This document shows, one piece after another, positions 1 to 8,744 of a stretch of DNA of 64,000 bases. The translations under genes were made by a program, and so were the position numbers. This DNA is from CAVVAL01 sp963742725 (GTDB lineage: Bacteria; Actinomycetota; Actinomycetes; Mycobacteriales; Cryptosporangiaceae): positions 248,001 to 312,000 of the forward strand of contig CAVUMX010000004.1 in assembly GCA_963742725.1 (NCBI GenBank), written 5' to 3'. The first letter of the stretch is position 1, and each line of letters begins with the position of its first letter. The notes beneath the pieces are model-generated. The model ran no database searches and was not told the DNA's origin. It worked only from the letters and a program-made list of their open reading frames with translations.

Positions 1-369
1 GGGATCGGCGAGCTGCTGGCCCGGATCGAGGCCGTGGCGCGCCGCACCCGCCCGGCGCGGGCGACACCCGCCGACGAGCCCGTGTACGTGGTCGGCCCGC
101 TGAACGTCGACCTGGCGACCCGCACCGCCACCCTGGACGGAGCCGAGCTGACGCTCACCCGCAAGGAGTTCGACCTCCTCGCGATCCTCGCCGCCAAGCC
201 GGACGTCGTCTGCACCCGCGACCACCTGCTCGACCAGGTCTGGCAGGCGTCGTGGGAGGCGCCGTCCCGCACGCTGGACGTCCACATCGCGGCGCTCCGC
301 GCGAAGCTGGGCGCCGGGCCGGTCTCGATCGAGACGGTCCGCGGCGTCGGTTACCGGTTGCGGGGCTGA
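1..369 (+). CDS. response regulator, OmpR/PhoB family (C-terminal part)
   Basis: The frame is open from base 1, so the start and phosphoacceptor domain lie outside the window. What is visible is an OmpR/PhoB winged-helix DNA-binding domain with the usual landmarks: LTRKEFDLLAIL at the start of the helical region, a recognition-helix stretch around SRTLDVHIAALRAKLG, and the terminal hairpin RGVGYRL. The stop codon is one base from the histidine kinase start, so the pair is co-transcribed and very probably a cognate two-component system. The nearest transport genes, a TAXI receptor and dctA, are plausible targets, but no binding site was identified. Confidence 0.9.
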   Translation, partial: GIGELLARIEAVARRTRPARATPADEPVYVVGPLNVDLATRTATLDGAELTLTRKEFDLLAILAAKPDVVCTRDHLLDQVWQASWEAPSRTLDVHIAALRAKLGAGPVSIETVRGVGYRLRG

Positions 370-370
370 C

Positions 371-1735
371 GTGTCGCGGCGGCTGCTGCTCGTCCTCGTA
401 CCGTTGTTCGCCGCGTTGCTCGTCGCGCTCGGACTGCCCCTCGCCGGGATCGTCGCCCAGCGCGAGACGCAGGCCACGTACCTGGACCGGCTGGCCGACA
501 GCGAACGGTTCGTGGCCCTGGCCGAGGTCGCGCTGCGGTCCACCCGGACATCCCTGCTGGAGCAGGAGATCCAGCGGTACTCCGAGCTGTACGGCATCGC
601 GGTGGCGATCATCGCGCCGGACCGGCGTCCGCTGCTGACGTCGCGGACGGCTCCTGACCTGGACGATCCGGCGGTCCAGGCCGGGTTGACGACCGCGTTC
701 GCCGGGTTCCGCGGCGACCGGATCCGGACGGTGTGGCCGTGGAAGTCCGATCCGCTGGTGATCGTGGATCCGGTCGGGCGCGACAGCGCGGTCATCGCGG
801 CCGTAGTGACGGTCTCGCCGACCGGCCGGCTGCGGTCCGGCGTGCTGCGGCGGTGGCTGCTGCTCGGCGCGCTCGGCGTGGTGCCGTTGCTGCTCGCGGC
901 ATTCGTGGCGGTGCCGGTGTCGCGGTGGGTGCTGCGTCCCGTCCGCGACCTGGACGAGGCCAGTACCGCCATCGGCGCCGGCCGGCTCGACGTCCGCGCG
1001 CGGGCGCTCAGGGGGCCGCCGGAGCTTCAGCGGATGGTCGCCTCGTTCAACGACATGGCGGACATCGTCGTCCGGACGCTGCGCCGCCAGCGGACGTTCG
1101 TGTCCGACGCCTCCCACCAGCTACGGAACCCGCTGCTGAGCCTGCGCCTCGCCGTCGACAACCTGGCGCCGCACGTGGACGCGGACGGGCAGGAGATCCA
1201 CGCCGACGCCGTCCACGAGGCCGAGGAGATGGGCCGCATCCTGGACTCGCTGCTGGCCCTGACCAGGGTCGAGAGCGCCACCACAGCGCCGGCGGCGGTA
1301 TCGCTGGCATCCGTCGTCGCCGAACACGAACCCGCCTGGCGGACGAGAGTGGAGCGCGCCGGCATGCAGCTGGCCGTGGACGTGCCGGCGGACGCCGAGG
1401 CCATCGCACCCGGGGACGGGCTGGGCCACGTGCTGGACGAACTCGTCGGCAATGCCACGCGGCTGTCCGGCGGCGGGTGCGTGGAGGTGACGGCGGTGGT
1501 GAACGGCTGGACCGTCGACCTGCACGTCCGCGACGACGGCACCGGACTCGACGCCGACGAGCGCGAACACGCCGTCGAGCGGTTCTGGCGCGGGCGCGGC
1601 AAGCAGAACGTCAGCGGCACAGGCCTCGGACTGGCCATCTGCCGCGAGGTCGTCGAGGCAGCGGGCGGGCAGCTGGACCTGCTGCCGGTCGAGCCGCACG
1701 GCCTCGACGTCCGCATCCGCCTAACCCGCGCATAA
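371..1735 (+). CDS. sensor histidine kinase
   Basis: 454 residues with a GTG start directly after the response regulator stop. An N-terminal membrane segment (about residues 5-30) and a second one (about 162-184) flank an extracytoplasmic sensor region of about 130 residues. A HAMP-like linker follows (WVLRPVRDLDEA), then the H-box SDASHQLRNPL with phosphoacceptor His249. The C-terminal ATPase domain shows the N-box (DELVGNATR), G1 (DDGTGL) and G2 (GTGLGLAI). It should autophosphorylate and pass phosphate to the upstream regulator. The ligand cannot be read from the sequence; proximity to TAXI and DctA genes suggests a carboxylate. Confidence 0.92.
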   Translation: MSRRLLLVLVPLFAALLVALGLPLAGIVAQRETQATYLDRLADSERFVALAEVALRSTRTSLLEQEIQRYSELYGIAVAIIAPDRRPLLTSRTAPDLDDPAVQAGLTTAFAGFRGDRIRTVWPWKSDPLVIVDPVGRDSAVIAAVVTVSPTGRLRSGVLRRWLLLGALGVVPLLLAAFVAVPVSRWVLRPVRDLDEASTAIGAGRLDVRARALRGPPELQRMVASFNDMADIVVRTLRRQRTFVSDASHQLRNPLLSLRLAVDNLAPHVDADGQEIHADAVHEAEEMGRILDSLLALTRVESATTAPAAVSLASVVAEHEPAWRTRVERAGMQLAVDVPADAEAIAPGDGLGHVLDELVGNATRLSGGGCVEVTAVVNGWTVDLHVRDDGTGLDADEREHAVERFWRGRGKQNVSGTGLGLAICREVVEAAGGQLDLLPVEPHGLDVRIRLTRA

Positions 1736-1852
1736 CGGCGTCGGGCCCGGCCAACTGTCGGGGTTATCGGGGTATCCCGCGCCCGGTTACAGGACCCGAT
1801 CCCGAACAGTTCGGTTTGTCCAGGCCGGCGGCCTGGCGGTGCGGGGCCCGCT

Positions 1853-2779
1853 CTAACGCTTCACGGTGCGGTAGTAGCGGGTGGCGCCGGGGTGGAGGGG
1901 GATCGGGCTCGTGGCGATGCCGGTCCGGACGTTGATCCGGTTCGCCTCCTGGTGGCCGCGCGCGATCCGGGCGCGTTGGGCGAACAGGGTGCGGGTGATG
2001 GCCTCGACGAAGTCGGCGGACATGTCGGGCTGGACGACGAGCAGGTTCGCCACGGCCATCGTCGGCGTGGCGTCGAGGCCGGGGTAGGCGGACGAGGCGA
2101 TCGTGGCGGGCGCGTACAGCTCGGCGAATGTCTCGTTCATGGGCTCGACCAGGTCGTCGAGGCGGACGATCCGGATCGGGATCCGCTTCAGCAGCCCCGT
2201 GATGGCCGGTGTGGGGATGCCGGTGAGGGTGAAGAACGCGTCGATCCGGCCGTCGACGAGGGCGGTGGCGGCGGCGGCCTGGTCCATGACGACCGTCCTG
2301 GGACGGACGGCGGGCCGGAGTTGCAGCATCCGTTTGGTGATGAACTCGGTGCCGGAGTTGGCGGCGCCGGTGGCGACCGTGCGTCCGTGCAGGTCAGCGA
2401 GCGTCTCGATCGGCCCGTCGTCGCGGGCGACGAGCTGGATGAAGCTGTCGTACAGGCGCGCGACGGCGGTCATCTTCGCGGGCACTCCGGCGGCGAGGCC
2501 GGCGACGGCGGCGTCGACGGACGTGAAGCCCAGTTCCGTACCGCCCTCGTGCAGGAGCCGCAGGTTGTCGACCGACGCACCGGTCGGGATCGTGCTGACG
2601 TCCGAGTAGGGGAACCGTTCGGCCAGGACCTTCGCCAGCGTGGCGCCGATCTCCCGGTACACGGCGCCGGGCGGCCCGGTGGCGATCCTGAGCTGAACGG
2701 GCCCGGGCACGGCGGGGTTGCCGCAGCCGGCGACCCAGACTGCCGCCGACCCGGCCAGGAAGGACCGCCGGGACACCAT
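1853..2779 (-). CDS. TAXI-family TRAP transporter solute receptor, lipoprotein
   Basis: 308 residues from the ATG at 2779; the frame continues upstream but the start is fixed by the signal sequence. MVSRRSFLAG carries a twin arginine and is followed by a lipobox ending VAGC, so the mature protein is probably an exported, lipid-anchored receptor. The body begins IATGPPGAVYREIGATLA and contains DLHGRTVATGAANSGTEF, both typical of TAXI receptors. Normally these deliver solutes to a fused TRAP permease (DctQM), but none lies in this window, so it is an orphan here. It is divergent from the EEP-family gene with only 22 bp between start codons. Confidence 0.88.
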   Translation of the reverse strand: MVSRRSFLAGSAAVWVAGCGNPAVPGPVQLRIATGPPGAVYREIGATLAKVLAERFPYSDVSTIPTGASVDNLRLLHEGGTELGFTSVDAAVAGLAAGVPAKMTAVARLYDSFIQLVARDDGPIETLADLHGRTVATGAANSGTEFITKRMLQLRPAVRPRTVVMDQAAAATALVDGRIDAFFTLTGIPTPAITGLLKRIPIRIVRLDDLVEPMNETFAELYAPATIASSAYPGLDATPTMAVANLLVVQPDMSADFVEAITRTLFAQRARIARGHQEANRINVRTGIATSPIPLHPGATRYYRTVKR

Positions 2780-2801
2780 GCCGTGAGGGTACGTTGCGGC
2801 G

Positions 2802-3593
2802 ATGCCGACAACGGTCACGGTCGTTTCGTTCAACGCGTGCGGGTTGCCGAACGTCCGGCCCTCGTTCGGGGTGCGTGCCGCCGAGTTCTGCCCGCGCCTC
2901 GACCGGCTCGGGGCCGACGTCGTGAACCTCCAGGAGGTGCACACGTACCGGCGGATGGCCCTCGTCCGGTCGTTGCTGCCGTCGCTGCCGCACCTGTCGT
3001 GCGCGCGGGGCGTGTACGGCCAGCCGCGCGGCGGTGTCGTCACGTTCTCGCGGTACCCGGTCGGGGCCAGGACGTACACGTCGTTCGCCCGGACGATGCG
3101 GCACCCGCGGAGCCAGCTCGGCACGGCACTCGTCGACCTCCGCGCGTACAGCAAGGGGGTGCTGGTGTCCGAGATCCCCGAGTTGGGCGTCCGCATCGCG
3201 AACGTGCATCTGAGCGCCAACAAGGACGGCGACTGGTCGGCCGGCAACCGGTACTGCTCGCTGCTCGGCAAGCAGCTCGGCATCGTGCGGCGCTTCTGCG
3301 ACGGGCCGGGCCGCATCGTCATGACCGGCGACCTCAACCTCGCCGCTGGCTGCGCCCTGCACCGTGAGTTCATCACCGACGGTGACTGGATCGACGCGTT
3401 CGCGGGCGACACGAGGCCGACGTTCCACCCTGAGTTCCTGCCACCGGGCAGCGCGTCGAAGCGGATCGACCACGTCCTGGTCAGGGGCGGTCCGGTCACC
3501 GTGGAGGCGACGCGGTTGCTGTTCGAGGAGCGGGTCGGCGGCGTGTTCCTGTCCGATCACCGGGGCCTGCAGGCGCGCGTGACGGTCGGCTGA
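2802..3593 (+). CDS. endonuclease/exonuclease/phosphatase family protein
   Basis: 263 residues, ATG start. Hallmarks of the EEP fold appear in order: VVSFNACGLPN near the start (metal-binding Asn), LQEVHTYRR (metal-binding Glu), a central NVHLSANKDG, MTGDLNLAAG (Asp/Asn of the active site), and the C-terminal catalytic LSDHRGLQA. Family members cleave phosphodiester or phosphomonoester bonds in nucleic acids, phosphoinositides or sphingomyelin. The substrate is not evident. No export signal is seen, so it is probably cytoplasmic. With 22 bp separating it from the divergent receptor gene there is little room for a leader, so one or both mRNAs may be leaderless. Confidence 0.82.
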   Translation: MPTTVTVVSFNACGLPNVRPSFGVRAAEFCPRLDRLGADVVNLQEVHTYRRMALVRSLLPSLPHLSCARGVYGQPRGGVVTFSRYPVGARTYTSFARTMRHPRSQLGTALVDLRAYSKGVLVSEIPELGVRIANVHLSANKDGDWSAGNRYCSLLGKQLGIVRRFCDGPGRIVMTGDLNLAAGCALHREFITDGDWIDAFAGDTRPTFHPEFLPPGSASKRIDHVLVRGGPVTVEATRLLFEERVGGVFLSDHRGLQARVTVG

Positions 3594-3713
3594 CGGGTTA
3601 CCGGACGGTTACGTAAGGGCGGCCCTAAGTTTCGGCCTCCGGGGTTACGGCCCGGTCCGTGGTGTGGCGACGATCACTGCCACCCCGCACCGCAGGCCCC
3701 CGAGGAGTGAACT

Positions 3714-5078
3714 ATGGCCAGCACCGCAGCGCCGCCGCGCAAGAGGCGCCTCTACCAGCACCTGTACTTCTGGGTACTCGTCGCGATCGGCCTCGGCATC
3801 GCCGTCGGCCTCGCGTTCCCCACGCAGGCCGCCGAGATGAAGTGGCTCGCGGACCTGTTCGTCGCGCTGGTCAAGATGGTGATCGCGCCGACGATCTTCT
3901 GCACGGTCGTCGTCGGCATCGCCGGGCTGGGCAGCCTCGCGAAGGCGGGCAAGCTCGCCGGCCGGACGATCGCCTACTTCACGACGCTGACCGTCGTGGC
4001 GCTCGCGATCGGGCTGGTCGCGATCAACCTGTTCAAGCCCGGCGAGGGCCTGAACATCGCGATCGACGAGAGCGTCGCGGCCAAGACGATCGAGAGCGCG
4101 AAGGCCGCCGAGGGGGCCGGCGGCATCACCGGGTTCATCCTCGGGCTGGTGCCGACGTCGGTGGTGAGCGCGTTCACCGACGGTCAGCTGATCCAGGTGC
4201 TGGTGGTCGCGATCCTCGTCGCGGTGGCGATCACGTTCATGGGGGAGCGCGGCAAGAAGGTCGTCAGCGCTATCGACGCGGTCGGCCAGGTCATGTTCGG
4301 CGTGATCAAGGTGATCATGTACGCGGCGCCGATCGGCGCGTTCGGCGGCATGGCGTTCACCGTGGGCCTCTACGGTGACAAGGTCTTGAGCAGCCTGGCG
4401 TTCCTGATGGGAACGTTCTATCTGACCTGCATCATCTTCATCGTGGTCGTCCTGGGCGGCGTCGCGGCGGTGGCGCGGTTCAACGTGTTCAAGTTCATCC
4501 GGCTCATCAAGGACGAGCTGTTCATCGTCCTCGGCACGTCGTCCAGCGAGACAGTCCTGCCGCGGATGCTGGCGAAGCTGGAGTCCGCCGGCGCGAAGAA
4601 GTCCGTGGTGGGCCTGACGATCCCGACCGGGTACTCGTTCAACCTCGACGGCACCTGCATCTACCTGACGATGGGCGCGATCTTCATCGCCCAGGCGACG
4701 GGCGCGGAACTCTCCATCGCGACCCAGATCGGGCTGCTGCTGTTCATGCTGATCTCCAGCAAGGGCGCGGCGGGCGTGACGGGCGCCGGGCTGGTGACTC
4801 TGGCCGCGTCGCTGGCGGCGTTCGGCGACACGATCCCGGTCGTCGGCATCGCGCTGATCGTGGGCATCGACCGGTTCATGTCCGAGGCGCGCGCCCTGAC
4901 GAACCTCATCGGCAACGGCGTGGCGACGATGGTGATCGCCCGCTGGCAGGGCGACCTCGACACCGAGCGGTTCAAGGCCGTCCTGGACGACCCGGACCTC
5001 GTGGACGTCGAGTCTCTGCTGGCCACGGACCGTGAGCCGGAGCCGGCGGCCAAGCCGCTCGAACCCGCGCTGGCATAA
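3714..5078 (+). CDS. dctA: C4-dicarboxylate:cation symporter (DAACS family)
   Basis: 454 residues with a Shine-Dalgarno GAGGAG seven bases before ATG. It is a polytopic inner-membrane carrier of the dicarboxylate/amino acid:cation symporter family. The two re-entrant hairpin signatures are clear: GTSSSETVLPRML (serine-rich hairpin 1) and GYSFNLDGTCIYLTMGAIF. The motif ISSKGAAGVTGAGLVTL near hairpin 2 and the late GIDRFMSEARALTNLIGNGVA are those of DctA rather than glutamate carriers. It should import succinate, fumarate and malate with protons or sodium. A strong hairpin terminator follows. The two-component genes at the left edge are candidate regulators. Confidence 0.93.
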   Translation: MASTAAPPRKRRLYQHLYFWVLVAIGLGIAVGLAFPTQAAEMKWLADLFVALVKMVIAPTIFCTVVVGIAGLGSLAKAGKLAGRTIAYFTTLTVVALAIGLVAINLFKPGEGLNIAIDESVAAKTIESAKAAEGAGGITGFILGLVPTSVVSAFTDGQLIQVLVVAILVAVAITFMGERGKKVVSAIDAVGQVMFGVIKVIMYAAPIGAFGGMAFTVGLYGDKVLSSLAFLMGTFYLTCIIFIVVVLGGVAAVARFNVFKFIRLIKDELFIVLGTSSSETVLPRMLAKLESAGAKKSVVGLTIPTGYSFNLDGTCIYLTMGAIFIAQATGAELSIATQIGLLLFMLISSKGAAGVTGAGLVTLAASLAAFGDTIPVVGIALIVGIDRFMSEARALTNLIGNGVATMVIARWQGDLDTERFKAVLDDPDLVDVESLLATDREPEPAAKPLEPALA

Positions 5079-5085
5079 CACGAGC

Positions 5086-5125
5086 CGCGGTGGGATCCGC
5101 CCCCTGCCGGCGAGATCCCACCGCG
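5086..5125 (+). terminator. terminator-like hairpin after dctA
   Basis: Perfect 12-bp arms CGCGGTGGGATC (5086-5097) and GATCCCACCGCG (5114-5125) enclose a 16-nt loop, starting 7 nt after the dctA stop. No clear T tract follows, as is common in GC-rich actinobacteria. Confidence 0.75.
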
Positions 5126-5157
5126 ACGCGTGTGAGGCCAGAACCCACCTACGGTGA

Positions 5158-5179
5158 ATTGGTCCAGACCAATCTGGAC
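5158..5179. promoter_or_regulatory. overlapping palindromes upstream of egtA (dre-like operator)
   Basis: ATTGGTCCAGACCAAT (5158-5173) has 7-bp arms around CA and closely resembles the TGGTCTAGACCA core bound by DasR-type GntR/HutC regulators. Overlapping it, GTCCAGACCAATCTGGAC (5162-5179) forms a second palindrome with 7-bp arms around CCAA. The site lies about 130 bp before egtA and downstream of the dctA terminator, so it should act on the egt operon. The regulator is not in the window. Confidence 0.5.
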
Positions 5180-5304
5180 GTTAGCGGGCAAGGCGGTCGT
5201 CGGCAAGTGGCGGTTCTGTCGTACCCCTGCCACAAGCTTGTCCAGGTGCCAGATCGTGGATCTTGTGGCAATGATGGAGCCGACGCTGACGGATGGAGCC
5301 GCGC

Positions 5305-6600
5305 ATGTCGCATCCGCACACCGCCGATCGTGCGGTCCCGGCCCTGGTGCCGTGGTCGCCCGGCGAGGTGATCGCCTCCCGGGAGGCGGCCGAACACTAC
5401 GTGGGCCTGGTCTGCTTCAAGATCGGGCCGCCGACGCTGGTAGGGGTCGAGCTGGAGTGGCTGGTCCACGAGGCTCACGACCCCACCGCCCCGCTCACGT
5501 CCGCCCGGCTCGCTGAGGCGCTCGGGGACTGGGGCCCCCGGCACCTGCGGCCGGACCATAACGACGAACGATGTACGCACCAGCACCGAACAGCACCACC
5601 GGCACTTCCCCGAGGCTCCACCGTCACGGTCGAGCCCGGCGGGCAGGTTGAGCTTTCCTCCCAGCCCGCAGCGACTTTGAGTGACTGTCTCGCCGACGTG
5701 GCGAGTGACAGCGACACTCTCCGTAGCGCCCTCGCGCAGGCCGGCCTCACGGCCAGTGGCCACGGCATCGATCCCCACCGCGAACCACGGCGGCTCCTCG
5801 ACCTCCCCCGGTACGCCGCGATGGAGGCCTTCTTCGACCGCACCGGCCCGCACGGTCGGACGATGATGTGCTCGACGGCGGCCGTCCAGGTCAGCCTCGA
5901 CGCCGGTACCGAGGAGGACTTAGGAGCGCGCTGGCGAGCCTTCCACCAGCTCGGGCCGGCGCTGGTGGCCACGTTCGCGAACTCGCCGGTCCACGCCGGG
6001 TCGCCGACCGGATGGCGGTCGAGCCGGCAGGCGGCATGGTCCGGCATCCACGCGGCGCGCGGCGTCCCGTCCGCGAACGGGGGTGACCCCCGGGTCGCCT
6101 ACGCCAGGTTCGCGCTGGACGCTCCGGTGCTGTGCGTCCGATGCGACGGTCATCCGTGGGGCGTGCCCGAGGGAGTCACGTTCGCGGAGTGGATCGACGG
6201 CGCGCTGGAGGTCCCGCCCACCTACGGCGACCTCACGTACCACCTGACCACGCTGTTCCCGCCGGTACGGGCGCAGGGGCATCTGGAGGTCCGGTACGTC
6301 GACGCGCAGCCCGGCGACGGCTGGGTGGTCCCGGCGGCGGTGCTCTGGGCGCTCGCCGAGGACCCGGCGGCGATGGACCGGGCCCTGGCCGCCGCCGCGC
6401 CTGTGTCGGGGGAGTGGCAGCGGGCCGCGCGGGCAGGGACGGACGATCCGGATCTCGCGAAGGCCGGGCAGGGGGTGCTCATGGCGGCGCTCGACGCCCT
6501 CGGGCCGGAACCGGCCGGGCTCGCCGTCTCGGCCTTCGCCGAGCGCTACACGATGCGGGGCCTGTCACCGGCCCACGACTGGACGGGGGAGACGGAATGA
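5305..6600 (+). CDS. egtA: ergothioneine pathway glutamate-cysteine ligase EgtA
   Basis: 431 residues from the ATG at 5305, preceded by GGAG; an in-frame ATG twelve bases upstream is possible. It belongs to the GCS2-type glutamate-cysteine ligases: VGVELEWLVHE near residue 50 is the conserved acidic substrate-binding stretch, TVEPGGQVELSSQP is the characteristic nucleotide/metal loop, and MMCSTAAVQVSLD follows. It makes gamma-glutamylcysteine, the sulfur donor used by EgtB. It overlaps egtB by ATGA and begins a four-gene ergothioneine operon. A palindromic operator lies in the 226-bp leader region. Confidence 0.92.
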   Translation: MSHPHTADRAVPALVPWSPGEVIASREAAEHYVGLVCFKIGPPTLVGVELEWLVHEAHDPTAPLTSARLAEALGDWGPRHLRPDHNDERCTHQHRTAPPALPRGSTVTVEPGGQVELSSQPAATLSDCLADVASDSDTLRSALAQAGLTASGHGIDPHREPRRLLDLPRYAAMEAFFDRTGPHGRTMMCSTAAVQVSLDAGTEEDLGARWRAFHQLGPALVATFANSPVHAGSPTGWRSSRQAAWSGIHAARGVPSANGGDPRVAYARFALDAPVLCVRCDGHPWGVPEGVTFAEWIDGALEVPPTYGDLTYHLTTLFPPVRAQGHLEVRYVDAQPGDGWVVPAAVLWALAEDPAAMDRALAAAAPVSGEWQRAARAGTDDPDLAKAGQGVLMAALDALGPEPAGLAVSAFAERYTMRGLSPAHDWTGETE

Positions 6601-7904
6601 CCGAGGTACTTCGCGGCCGGATCGCCGGCGAGCTGGAACGCACGCGGGCGCGCAGCGCCGTGCTGACCGAGGCCGTCGACGAGGACGACCTGGTCCGCCA
6701 GCACTCGCCGCTGATGTCGCCGCTGGTCTGGGACCTGGCGCACATCGGCAACCAGGAGGAGCTGTGGCTCGTCCGTGACGTCGGTGGGCGGGAACCCGTC
6801 CGGCAGGACATCGACGAGCTGTACGACGCGTTCCGGCACCCGCGCGGCGACCGTCCGCAGCTGCCGCTGCTGGGTCCGACTGAGGCGCGGCGCTACGTGT
6901 CGACCGTCCGGGACAAGGTGTTCGACGTCCTCGACGGGGTGCCGCTGGAGGGCCAGCCACTGGTCGAGTCGGGCTTCGCGTTCGGCATGATCCTCCAGCA
7001 CGAGCAGCAGCACGACGAGACGATGGCGGCCACGCACCAGCTCCGGGACGGCGCCCCGGTGCTGCACGCGCCGCCACCCCCGCCGGCGCCGGACGAGTCG
7101 CTTCCCGCCGAGATCCTGGTGCCGGCAGGTCCGTTCACGATGGGGACGTCGACCGAGCCGTGGGCGCTGGACAACGAGCGGCCGGCCCACCCGGCCACCA
7201 CGGCCGCGTACTGGATCGACACCACGCCCGTGAGCAACGCCGCCTACGAGCCGTTCATCGCCGCCGGCGGGTACGACGACGAGCGCTGGTGGTCCGACGC
7301 CGGCTGGGCGCACCGCCAGGAAGCGGGCCTGGAGGCGCCGCTGTTCTGGGAGCGGAACGGCGATGCCTGGTGGCGCCGCCGCTTCGGCGTCCACGAGCCG
7401 GTGCCGGCGGACGAGCCCGTCCAGCACGTGACGGCGTACGAGGCCGAGGCGTACGCCCGCTGGGCCGGCAAACGCCTGCCGACCGAGGTGGAGTGGGAGA
7501 AGGCGGCCCGCTGGGACCCGGCGAGCGGACGGTCCCGCCGCTACCCGTGGGGCGACGAGGATCCGACGGTCGAGCACGCCAACCTCGGCCAGCGGCACCT
7601 CCAGCCGGCGCCGGTGGGCAGCTACCCGGCCGGCGCGTCGCCGCTGGGCGTGCGCCAGCTCATCGGTGACGTGTGGGAGTGGACGTCGTCGACGTTCAGC
7701 GGCTATCCCGGGTTCGCGGCGTTCCCGTACCGCGAGTACTCGGAGGTGTTCTTCGGGCCGAAGTACCAGGTGCTGCGCGGCGGCTCCTGGGCGACGGACC
7801 GGCTCGCCTGCCGCGGGACGTTCCGCAACTGGGACCACCCCGTCCGCAGGCAGATCTTCACGGGTTTCCGGTGCGCGCGAGACGCCACCCCGGAGGAGCG
7901 TTAG
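6597..7904 (+). CDS. egtB: ergothioneine sulfoxide synthase EgtB
   Basis: 435 residues, ATG overlapping the egtA stop. The N-terminal DinB-like domain supplies the iron ligands: His49 (WDLAHIGNQEE) and the pair His135/His139 in LQHEQQHDETM. The C-terminal half is a formylglycine-generating-enzyme fold (PFTMGTS, KRLPTEVEWEKAARWDP, GDVWEWTSS, LRGGSWATD). The enzyme uses non-haem iron and oxygen to join gamma-glutamylcysteine to hercynine. Length and motif order match mycobacterial EgtB. Tight coupling to egtA and egtC supports the assignment. Confidence 0.95.
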   Translation: MTEVLRGRIAGELERTRARSAVLTEAVDEDDLVRQHSPLMSPLVWDLAHIGNQEELWLVRDVGGREPVRQDIDELYDAFRHPRGDRPQLPLLGPTEARRYVSTVRDKVFDVLDGVPLEGQPLVESGFAFGMILQHEQQHDETMAATHQLRDGAPVLHAPPPPPAPDESLPAEILVPAGPFTMGTSTEPWALDNERPAHPATTAAYWIDTTPVSNAAYEPFIAAGGYDDERWWSDAGWAHRQEAGLEAPLFWERNGDAWWRRRFGVHEPVPADEPVQHVTAYEAEAYARWAGKRLPTEVEWEKAARWDPASGRSRRYPWGDEDPTVEHANLGQRHLQPAPVGSYPAGASPLGVRQLIGDVWEWTSSTFSGYPGFAAFPYREYSEVFFGPKYQVLRGGSWATDRLACRGTFRNWDHPVRRQIFTGFRCARDATPEER

Positions 7905-8744
7905 ATGTGCCGGCACCTGGCGTTCCTCGGGCCGTCGACGCCGATCGGGGAGTTGCTGGTCGCTCCGCCGCACGCCTTGCTGCGGCAGTCGTGGGCGCCG
8001 CGCCGCCAGAAGTACGGCACGGTGAACGCGGACGGGTTCGGCATCGGCTGGTACGCCGATGGCGACCCGTGCCCCGCCCGGTACCGCAGCGACCGGCCGA
8101 TGTGGACGGATCCGTTCGTCCGCGACCTGGGCCGGGTGGTGCGCACGCGGGCGCTGCTCGCGGCGGTCCGGTCCGGCACGGAAGGGATGCCGTACGGCGA
8201 GGCCGCGGCGGCGCCGTTCGCCGACGACCGGTACCTGTTCAGCCACAACGGGGCCATCCCGGGCTGGCCGGCGTCCGTGGCGACCCTGGCCGCCGAACTC
8301 ACCCCTGCCGACCTGCTCACGCTGGAGACGCCGACCGACTCGGCATTGTTGTGGCTGCTCGTCCGGCAGCGCCTCACGGGCGGCCCGGGCGGCCCGGGCG
8401 GCGGCTCAAGCGGCTCGGGCGGTGGCGCGGCGGGCGGTAGACCGGCGGGCGGGGGCATGGCGGAGGCGCTGGCGTCCGTCGTGCGGCTCGCCGCGGCGAC
8501 CGGCGGCGGCCGGCTCAACCTGCTCGCCACGGACGGCCACACGATCGCGGCCACGACCTGGGGCGACACGCTCACCTGGCGGGCGGACGCGCGCGGTGTC
8601 GTCGTCGCGTCCGAACCGTTCGACGACGAACCCGGCTGGCAGGACGTGCCGGACCGGTCCGTGCTCACCGCCACGCCGGACGGCGTCGCCGTGGCACCGC
8701 TCGCGCTCGACCCGCCCAACCCGACCGATCGGAGCACCACGTGA
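7905..8744 (+). CDS. egtC: gamma-glutamyl hercynylcysteine sulfoxide hydrolase EgtC
   Basis: 279 residues; ATG immediately follows the egtB stop. The protein starts Met-Cys-Arg-His, exposing Cys2 as the N-terminal nucleophile of class II glutamine amidotransferases after Met removal. NADGFGIGWY and FSHNGAIPGW are the expected family motifs. It removes the gamma-glutamyl group from the EgtB product. A glycine/serine-rich low-complexity insertion occupies about residues 159-184, within an otherwise normal family sequence; it looks like a surface loop enlarged by repeat expansion. It overlaps egtD by GTGA. Confidence 0.93.
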   Translation: MCRHLAFLGPSTPIGELLVAPPHALLRQSWAPRRQKYGTVNADGFGIGWYADGDPCPARYRSDRPMWTDPFVRDLGRVVRTRALLAAVRSGTEGMPYGEAAAAPFADDRYLFSHNGAIPGWPASVATLAAELTPADLLTLETPTDSALLWLLVRQRLTGGPGGPGGGSSGSGGGAAGGRPAGGGMAEALASVVRLAAATGGGRLNLLATDGHTIAATTWGDTLTWRADARGVVVASEPFDDEPGWQDVPDRSVLTATPDGVAVAPLALDPPNPTDRSTT

